Origin: Dokdonia sp.
GTDB lineage: Bacteria > Bacteroidota > Bacteroidia > Flavobacteriales > Flavobacteriaceae
Assembly: GCA_020630915.1 (NCBI GenBank)
Contig: JAHDIF010000004.1
Coordinates: 62,001-126,000, forward strand
Direction of reading: 5' to 3'
DNA: 64,000 bases
In this document: positions 58,649 to 64,000 of the stretch, in pieces
Layout: each line of letters opens with the position of its first letter
Numbering within the stretch: position 1 is the stretch's first letter
Translations under genes and position numbers: made by a program
The notes under the pieces: model-generated
Databases searched by the model: none
Told to the model about the DNA's origin: nothing
The model's input: only the letters and a program-made list of their open reading frames with translations

Positions 58649-59920
58649 TTAATTGATTAAATCAAATCCGCAATACGGTACCAATGCCTTAGGTATCTTA
58701 ATTCCCTCTGGTGTCTGGCAATTTTCGAGAATCCCAGCCAGTACTCTAGGCAATGCAAGGGAGCTACCGTTAAGAGTGTGCGCCAGCATTTTCTTTCCGT
58801 CTTTATCCTTAATTCTAAGCTTGAGACGATTTGCTTGAAACGTTCTAAAATTAGACACAGAGCTTATCTCTAGCCATCTGTCTTGTGCTGTAGAAAACAC
58901 TTCAAAATCGTAGGTAAGGTGTGAGGTAAATCCAAGATCGCCTCCGCATAATCTCAAGATACGATACGGAAGGTTAAGTTCATCAAGAATGGTTTTTACG
59001 TGGTCTACCATTCCGTCCAGAGCTGCGGCACTATGGTCTGGATGCTCTACACGTACAATCTCTACTTTATCAAATTGGTGCAGTCTATTAAGTCCTCTCA
59101 CGTGTGCCCCATAGGATCCAGCTTCTCTTCTAAAACAAGGTGTGTAGCCAGTATAGGTAATAGGCAAGTCACTTGCAGAGATCATTTCTCCTCTAAAAAT
59201 ATTAGTCACAGGAACCTCTGCCGTAGGAATCAAGTATAGATTGTCTCCCGTAACGTGATACATCTGCCCTTCTTTATCTGGCAACTGTCCTGTACCATAT
59301 CCAGATGCTTCGTTTACTAGGTGAGGCACTTGTACCTCATCATACCCTGCAGCCGTATTTTTATCCAGAAAGTAGTTGATTAAAGCGCGTTGTAAGCGTG
59401 CTCCTTTGCCTTTGTACACAGGAAATCCTGCGCCGGCTATCTTATTCCCTAGCTCAAAATCTATGATGTCATATTTTTTGGCAAGTTCCCAATGGGGTTG
59501 GGCGCCATCGTGCAACACAGGAATGTCTCCTTTTCTAAAAACCTCTTCATTATCTTCATCGCTATTGCCGTTAGGCACACTTTCATGTGGGATGTTAGGA
59601 ATGTTGTACAACAGGTTTTGTAACTCTTCTGTTGCGCCATTTAGCTGCTCTTGAAGTTCTTTAGATTGCTCTTTGAGTCCTGCTGTTTTCTCTTTAAGAA
59701 TATTCGCTTTTTGAGCCTCTCCATTTTTAAAGAGAATGCCTATTTCTTTGGATAGCCCATTGCTTTCTGCCAGAATTTCGTCTAGTTGCACTTGGGTGCT
59801 ACGACGTTTTTCATCTGCAGCCAGTACTTCATTAAGTAAGTTGCTGGCGTCTATATTTCTTTTAGTAAGCGCTGTTACAAAAGCGTCTTTATGTTCTCGT
59901 ATTTGAGCTACTTCTAGCAT
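58649..59920 (-). CDS. serS: Seryl-tRNA synthetase
   Basis: The 423-residue class II synthetase charges tRNA-Ser. The N-terminal 110 residues form the antiparallel coiled coil that holds the long variable arm (ILAESNGLSKEIGILFKNGE). The catalytic core has motif 2 TPCFRREAGSYGAHVRGLNRLHQFDKVE and motif 3 HTLNGSSLALPRVLAGILEN. Length is normal. The gene is followed by the C-rich hairpin at 58581-58624. Confidence 0.97.
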   Translation of the reverse strand: MLEVAQIREHKDAFVTALTKRNIDASNLLNEVLAADEKRRSTQVQLDEILAESNGLSKEIGILFKNGEAQKANILKEKTAGLKEQSKELQEQLNGATEELQNLLYNIPNIPHESVPNGNSDEDNEEVFRKGDIPVLHDGAQPHWELAKKYDIIDFELGNKIAGAGFPVYKGKGARLQRALINYFLDKNTAAGYDEVQVPHLVNEASGYGTGQLPDKEGQMYHVTGDNLYLIPTAEVPVTNIFRGEMISASDLPITYTGYTPCFRREAGSYGAHVRGLNRLHQFDKVEIVRVEHPDHSAAALDGMVDHVKTILDELNLPYRILRLCGGDLGFTSHLTYDFEVFSTAQDRWLEISSVSNFRTFQANRLKLRIKDKDGKKMLAHTLNGSSLALPRVLAGILENCQTPEGIKIPKALVPYCGFDLIN

Positions 59921-59967
59921 AACGTGTGTATTAAGAGGGCAAATTTAAGGAAATGAATGGGGAAGGG

Positions 59968-61353
59968 CTATTTTTCTTTCTCCAAATACTCCCCACTATC
60001 CAACAACCAATCTGAGTGTTTAAAAAATTCCCAATCTACCGCGGCGATATCTACTTTTGGGTCTACTAGGCGATTGTATTTACGGCCATTTACTTTTACG
60101 CTGGCATTTACAAAAACAGACACCTCTTGTCCTTTTGCGGCGTACTCCTTCTTAAGACGTTGGGCAAACTGCCATATAAAATCGGGTTTGGTGGCTAGAT
60201 TACGACGTTGTTTTTTTGTAACATACTCATTGAGTTTTACAAAGATTTTTTTATTGGTCTCCTTGTCTATTACAGAGAAGCTTACGGTGCCACTTTTTGT
60301 GCGTAGCATCATTCGCCAGCTCAAGCGATGCCCTTCTTCTGTCCATAACACATTGTCTTGTAAGAGATGTTGTCGTAAGGGCAATAAAGCTTGGATCACG
60401 AGATATATACCAGCGGCCGCAATACCCAATGATGACCATTTATTTATAAAGTTAGGCTTTGCCTCATCTTGGTTACTACCATAAAATACTTTCCATTTTT
60501 TAAGGAAAATGCGATGGATGGTTTTAGGGGGATAGAAAAACACAATAAAACCAAGCGACATATACGGGAATATCCCTACCTGAAACACAAAAGAGTTAAA
60601 TAGATGAAAGAAAATAGAGGCATACAACGCCCATTTTCTAGTTCTTTTCCAGAGTAAAGCAGGAACAATCAATCCATCAAACAAGATCCCAAAATAAGCC
60701 ATTACCCAATGCGTCCATTCTTTTTGTAAAACGCTTCCTACTAGCCAGTAGTTTTTCTTTGCTTGCATCAAGAGTCTGGGTGCCGTGGTGTCTAACCAGT
60801 CTGGATACATCTTAGCAATACTTCCGTAGGTATACACTATAAAGAGTTGCAAGATTATAAAAACGGTCACCCATCTAGGCATACTTGTGGAACGAACGCT
60901 TTCGCGAAAGCGTGCATCAAATGAAACCGCTCTATGCGCTGGAAGAAAAGCAAATATCCAACACAAAAGCATTAACAAATAGTAGTGATTGTTATAGGAG
61001 CTCTTTTGCATAAAATACACCGTACTCCACATGATGGCATAACCTACCATTGCTATACGATAGCGATACCCTACCATCACCATCACACCAAAAATTCCCA
61101 TCACACCAAACCAGCCATACATATGTGGCCCTGTTCCTGGGAAGGTTTGTAAAAAGTCAAACCCAATAAAATTAAATGTAAACTGGGGTTCTACAAAGAC
61201 TCGTCTCACCCATCCTGTGGCGATCGCTCCCCAAGCTTCACAGGTAATCAAAAACCCAAATATCAACCTGAAAACAATGAGCGCACTATTGTCTATAGGT
61301 TCAAAAAGATATTTTAGTATGTTTTTCAAGTAGTTGTATGTTGTTGTATCCAA
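59968..61353 (-). CDS. HTTM-domain (vitamin K-dependent gamma-carboxylase-like) membrane protein
   Basis: The 461-residue protein has about eight membrane helices in its first 300 residues with the HTTM pattern: IVFRLIFGFLITCEAWG, SSYNNHYYLLMLLCWIFAFLPAHRAVSFD and FFHLFNSFVFQVGIFPYMS. A soluble C-terminal domain follows (SFSVIDKETNKKIFVKLNEY). Bacterial homologues exist without a known vitamin K cycle, so carboxylase activity is uncertain. The only N-terminal Met at 61353 makes the gene overlap ribF by 28 bp. The palindrome at 60898-60911 encodes FRES between two helices. Confidence 0.85.
   Translation of the reverse strand: MDTTTYNYLKNILKYLFEPIDNSALIVFRLIFGFLITCEAWGAIATGWVRRVFVEPQFTFNFIGFDFLQTFPGTGPHMYGWFGVMGIFGVMVMVGYRYRIAMVGYAIMWSTVYFMQKSSYNNHYYLLMLLCWIFAFLPAHRAVSFDARFRESVRSTSMPRWVTVFIILQLFIVYTYGSIAKMYPDWLDTTAPRLLMQAKKNYWLVGSVLQKEWTHWVMAYFGILFDGLIVPALLWKRTRKWALYASIFFHLFNSFVFQVGIFPYMSLGFIVFFYPPKTIHRIFLKKWKVFYGSNQDEAKPNFINKWSSLGIAAAGIYLVIQALLPLRQHLLQDNVLWTEEGHRLSWRMMLRTKSGTVSFSVIDKETNKKIFVKLNEYVTKKQRRNLATKPDFIWQFAQRLKKEYAAKGQEVSVFVNASVKVNGRKYNRLVDPKVDIAAVDWEFFKHSDWLLDSGEYLEKEK
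60898..60911. repeat. 14-bp palindrome inside the HTTM gene
   Basis: Perfect GCTTTCGCGAAAGC, read in the RFRES frame, in a loop. Confidence 0.95.
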
Positions 61354-62264
61354 GAACGTGAGAAGACATCATCTTCTTTCATGGCGGCTATTAATTCTTC
61401 TACACTGGCAAAGCGCTTTTCCTCACGTATGCGAGCAAGAATTTCTATAGACAGTTCCTTGTCGTAAAGGTCACCGTCAAAATCAAAGAAAAACGTTTCT
61501 ACCGTCTGTCTTTCTCCTCCTACGGTTGGGTTGGTGCCTATATTCATCATTCCATACACAAGTGAGCCGTCTATACTACTTTGTACAATATAAACGCCTT
61601 GCGCAGGTATAAGTTTGTACTCTTCCGGTATAGAAAGGTTTGCTGTAGGATAGCCTATTTTTCTACCTAAGCTCTTTCCTTTAACTACAATCCCATTAAG
61701 CATGATTGGGTATCCTAGATATGCATTTGCTAGACCAATATCTCCTGCATCTAAAGCCTTGCGCACTTTAGTAGAGCTTATGGCAACATCTTCAAGCTCT
61801 TGTTTAGAAATTTCTTCTACCTTAAAGCCGTACTGTTCTCCAAACTTTTTTAAGTCGGTAATGTCTGCATTTCGGTTTCTCCCAAAACGGTGGTCGTATC
61901 CTATAATTACTTTTTTTGCTTTAAGGGTATTCACTAGAATCTCTTTTACAAACTCCTCTGCCGTCATTCTAGAAAATTCTATCGTAAACGGATGAATCAC
62001 AAGATGATCTAAGCCCTCTTTTTCTAATAATTGCGCCCTTTCTGAGATGGTATTGATCAACTTAATCTTTGCATCTTTTTGCAGCACCATTCTAGGATGC
62101 GGGAAGAAGGTAAGTACCAATGAATCCCATTGATTTGCTTTTGCACTTTCCACCAGCCGTTTGATAATTTTTTTATGACCTACATGAACTCCATCAAAAG
62201 TTCCTATGGTAACAACCGTTCCTTGGGTAGATGTAAATGACGCAGCTCCTTTATGTGTTTTCAA
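61326..62264 (-). CDS. ribF: Bifunctional riboflavin kinase/FAD synthetase
   Basis: The 312-residue enzyme converts riboflavin to FMN and then FAD. The N-terminal FAD synthetase domain has TIGTFDGVHVGHKKII and VIIGYDHRFGRNR and ISSTKVRKALDAG; the C-terminal riboflavin kinase domain has GKSLGRKIGYPTANL and YGMMNIGTNPTVGG. Length is normal. It starts 4 bp after pth and overlaps the HTTM gene at its end, indicating one transcript. Confidence 0.96.
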   Translation of the reverse strand: MKTHKGAASFTSTQGTVVTIGTFDGVHVGHKKIIKRLVESAKANQWDSLVLTFFPHPRMVLQKDAKIKLINTISERAQLLEKEGLDHLVIHPFTIEFSRMTAEEFVKEILVNTLKAKKVIIGYDHRFGRNRNADITDLKKFGEQYGFKVEEISKQELEDVAISSTKVRKALDAGDIGLANAYLGYPIMLNGIVVKGKSLGRKIGYPTANLSIPEEYKLIPAQGVYIVQSSIDGSLVYGMMNIGTNPTVGGERQTVETFFFDFDGDLYDKELSIEILARIREEKRFASVEELIAAMKEDDVFSRSWIQQHTTT

Positions 62265-62268
62265 ACTC

Positions 62269-62895
62269 TTACTTTCCGTTGTAATTATTCATTGTATTGG
62301 TAATCCCTGCGGCCACAAAAGATGTGATTACTTCACAAGCCATATCTAGTCTTTCTGGAAGTTTAGCCTCTTCTTCTGAGGTCCATTCTCCTAGCACATA
62401 ATCTACTTGCCTTCCTTTTGAGAAAGCATCACTTATCCCAAAACGAAACCGATTGTATTGAGTCGTATTTAACTGTGCTTGGGTATCTTTTAACCCGTTA
62501 TGACCGCCATCAGAACCCTTAGTTTTTAAGCGTATGGTTCCAAACTCTAGGTTGAGGTCGTCGGTTATCACTAGTAAATTTTCTACGGGTACTTTCTCTT
62601 GTTGTAACCAGTAACGTATTGCTTTCCCACTTAAGTTCATAAAAGTATTGGGTTTTAACAATATAACGGTTTTACCCTTTACCTTGGTCTTTGCGATGTC
62701 TCCTAGTTTTTCAGTTTCAAAGGAGGTTTGTTGCGCTTTCGCGAAAGCGTCTACCACCTTAAAGCCAATATTATGGCGGGTGTTCTCATATTTAGGACCA
62801 ATATTGCCTAAACCTACGATCAAAAATTTCTTCATGGGATCTATGGGTGGTGTCTTTTCCTTCTTTTTAAAAAGTCTACCGAAAAATGCTAGCAT
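62269..62895 (-). CDS. pth: Peptidyl-tRNA hydrolase
   Basis: The enzyme frees tRNA from prematurely released peptidyl-tRNA. MKKFLIVGLGNIGPKYENTRHNIGF contains the catalytic His, with LLKPNTFMNLSGKAI, ITDDLNLEFGTIRL and GSDGGHNGLKD following. The full frame gives 208 residues with an N-terminal Lys-rich extension (MLAFFGRLFKKKEK); ATG at 62835 would give the standard 188. Similar extensions occur in related flavobacteria, as I recall, so either start is possible. The palindrome at 62735-62748 encodes AFAKAQ after helix 1. Confidence 0.94.
   Translation of the reverse strand: MLAFFGRLFKKKEKTPPIDPMKKFLIVGLGNIGPKYENTRHNIGFKVVDAFAKAQQTSFETEKLGDIAKTKVKGKTVILLKPNTFMNLSGKAIRYWLQQEKVPVENLLVITDDLNLEFGTIRLKTKGSDGGHNGLKDTQAQLNTTQYNRFRFGISDAFSKGRQVDYVLGEWTSEEEAKLPERLDMACEVITSFVAAGITNTMNNYNGK
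62735..62748. repeat. 14-bp palindrome inside pth
   Basis: Perfect GCTTTCGCGAAAGC within CGCTTTCGCGAAAGCG (62734-62749), read as AFAKA. Confidence 0.95.
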
Positions 62896-62928
62896 ATGTT
62901 TTGTGCTTTAAAGCACTATAAAAATAAA

Positions 62929-62958
62929 AAAAGCATCCCAATCACTTGAGATGCTTTT
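62929..62958. terminator. Hairpin terminator downstream of rplY
   Basis: AAAAGCATC (62929-62937) pairs with GATGCTTTT (62950-62958), with A- and T-runs flanking. It follows the rplY stop on the minus strand and precedes pth. Confidence 0.75.
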
Positions 62959-62980
62959 GTATTATTTAAGAATAAATTGC

Positions 62981-63604
62981 TTATTCTGCAGCAGCTTCTG
63001 CCGGTGCAGCTTCTCCTTCTGCTCCTTCTTCTTCATCTTCGTCTTCATCGTCTACTATCGCCACACGTGATGTTCTCACTTGACACACTACTGTGTTGTC
63101 TGGGTGCATAAACTTATAATCATCGTGCGCTAGTGCAGTAACATATAATTTATTACCTATTTTAAGTTCGCTAATATCTGCTTCAACAAAATCAGGAAGA
63201 TTATCTGGTAAGGCTTTTATACGTAGTTTACGGTTGTTCTTACGAAGAACACCTCCATTACGAACACCTCTTGAGTTTCCTACAAACTTTACAGGAATCG
63301 TCATCGTTACTTCCTTATCATCAAAGATTTGGTAGAAATCGATGTGCATGATACGATCTGTTACTGGATGAAACTGAATATCTTGAAGGATTGCACGTAC
63401 TTTTGTACCATCCAACTCAATCTCTACAGTATGCGCATCTGGAGTGTATACCAAATTTTTAAACGCTAGTTCTGGTGCGCTAAAATGCAATGGTTGATCC
63501 CCTCCGTAGATTACGCAAGGTACCTGTCCAGCATTACGTAAGGCCTTAGTAGCTTTCTTGCCTACGCTTTCTCTTTTAGATCCTTTGATCGAAATTGACT
63601 TCAT
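62981..63604 (-). CDS. rplY: 50S ribosomal protein L25/general stress protein Ctc
   Basis: The 207-residue protein has the 5S rRNA-binding L25 domain ([50 protein letters not shown]) and the C-terminal TL5/Ctc domain ([33 protein letters not shown]). It ends in a long acidic and Ala-rich tail ([20 protein letters not shown]), common in the phylum. It follows prs by 25 bp, a neighbourhood seen in many bacteria. Confidence 0.96.
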   Translation of the reverse strand: MKSISIKGSKRESVGKKATKALRNAGQVPCVIYGGDQPLHFSAPELAFKNLVYTPDAHTVEIELDGTKVRAILQDIQFHPVTDRIMHIDFYQIFDDKEVTMTIPVKFVGNSRGVRNGGVLRKNNRKLRIKALPDNLPDFVEADISELKIGNKLYVTALAHDDYKFMHPDNTVVCQVRTSRVAIVDDEDEDEEEGAEGEAAPAEAAAE

Positions 63605-63629
63605 TTTAAATATATTAAGTATTAATTAA

Positions 63630-64000
63630 TTACATAATAAACTTAGAGGCAATACTCGTGTTGCTATTAACACGGTGCATCACATCTGCAAATAATGGCG
63701 CACAGCTTAAGACTTTTACCTTATCACTTTTGTGCACTCTAGGGATTGAATCTGTTACGATCAACTCCTTTAACTGACTGTTTTCTAACTTCTCATAGGC
63801 ATTACCACTCAAAATAGCGTGGGTACATATCGCCCTAACACTCAAGGCTCCTTTCTCCATCATCAAGTCTGCCGCCTTCGTAAGTGTTCCTGCGGTATCT
63901 ACCATATCATCTACAAGCACCACGTGCTGTCCTTCTACATTACCTATAAGTTCCATATGAGAAATCACATTTGCTTTAGCGCGTTGTTTGTAGCAAATTA
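63630..64000 (-). CDS. prs: Ribose-phosphate pyrophosphokinase, C-terminal part, runs off the window
   Basis: The last 122 codons of the enzyme that makes PRPP from ribose-5-phosphate and ATP are present. The frame enters at the right edge with CYKQRAKANVISHMELIG, then the PRPP-binding loop VVLVDDMVDTAGTLTKAA, AICTHAILSGNAYEKLEN and VTDSIPRVHKSDKVKVLS. The N-terminal ATP-binding part lies outside the window. It is upstream of rplY on the same strand. Confidence 0.95.
   Translation of the reverse strand, partial: ICYKQRAKANVISHMELIGNVEGQHVVLVDDMVDTAGTLTKAADLMMEKGALSVRAICTHAILSGNAYEKLENSQLKELIVTDSIPRVHKSDKVKVLSCAPLFADVMHRVNSNTSIASKFIM

Overview
The window looks like chromosomal DNA from a marine member of the Flavobacteriaceae (Bacteroidota), possibly a Dokdonia/Krokinobacter relative; the genus is only a guess. 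The evidence is AT-rich DNA, two secreted proteins with type IX secretion sorting tails, the Bacteroidota promoter core TAnnTTTG instead of a normal -10 box, a short AtpC, a bifunctional OlsF-type acyltransferase, and families largely confined to the phylum (DUF4270, DUF6428, DUF6090, DUF4286). I see no rRNA, tRNA, IS element, prophage or CRISPR array. Coding density is high and no gene-free stretch exceeds about 180 bp.

Layout. 1-1.3 kb: start of bioF (runs off the left edge), then a DUF2975 membrane protein with its small XRE regulator behind a promoter holding two matching 17-bp inverted repeats. 1.3-7.7 kb (minus): atpC, atpD, glmS, a DUF4270 lipoprotein and a half-length GT5 glycogen-synthase-like protein. 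7.8-11.2 kb (plus): panC, panD, an LPG-synthase-like membrane protein and a hydrolase whose nucleophile position is Asp. 11.2-24.5 kb: two sorting-domain proteins, radA, an aldo/keto reductase, an OmpA lipoprotein, xth and a large unrecognised outer-membrane protein. 24.5-38.5 kb: glyS, comF, nitrilase, HAD phosphatase, ankyrin protein, a frameshifted DUF2459 gene, methionine aminotransferase, marC, an S41 protease, a dCMP deaminase, HupE- and TerB-like proteins. 38.6-41.8 kb (minus): a compact four-gene module made of a coiled-coil protein, a roadblock/longin-like protein, a Ras-like GTPase and a hybrid histidine kinase. 41.8-46.6 kb: fbp, a GNAT enzyme, lysC and the OlsF-type acyltransferase. 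46.6-50.1 kb (minus): an arsenic-type operon with arsR, a PLP decarboxylase, a DUF6428 protein, a PAT/ArsN-like acetyltransferase and arsC, with no efflux pump. 50.2-64 kb (mostly minus): TM2 protein, VOC protein, a DUF1801 gene with an internal TAG, a 2-hydroxyacid dehydrogenase, cupin, mgtE, ksgA, small unknowns, a TPR protein, serS, an HTTM protein, ribF, pth, rplY and the end of prs.

The most unusual signal is not a gene. A perfect 14-bp palindrome, GCTTTCGCGAAAGC, occurs 16 times exactly and about six more times in degenerate form. Eleven exact copies lie inside genes, most read as the peptide AFAKA. A second hairpin family (core CCGCGAAGGCGG) occurs six times. Most intergenic copies of both families sit only 9-16 nt upstream of a start codon. 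At least one palindrome, inside the outer-membrane protein gene at 17750-17790, is cleanly split by a 21-bp GC-rich palindromic insert, and similar mosaic junctions occur at 47147 and 52882. This points to active, recombining small palindromic elements that have contributed sequence to proteins and leaders.
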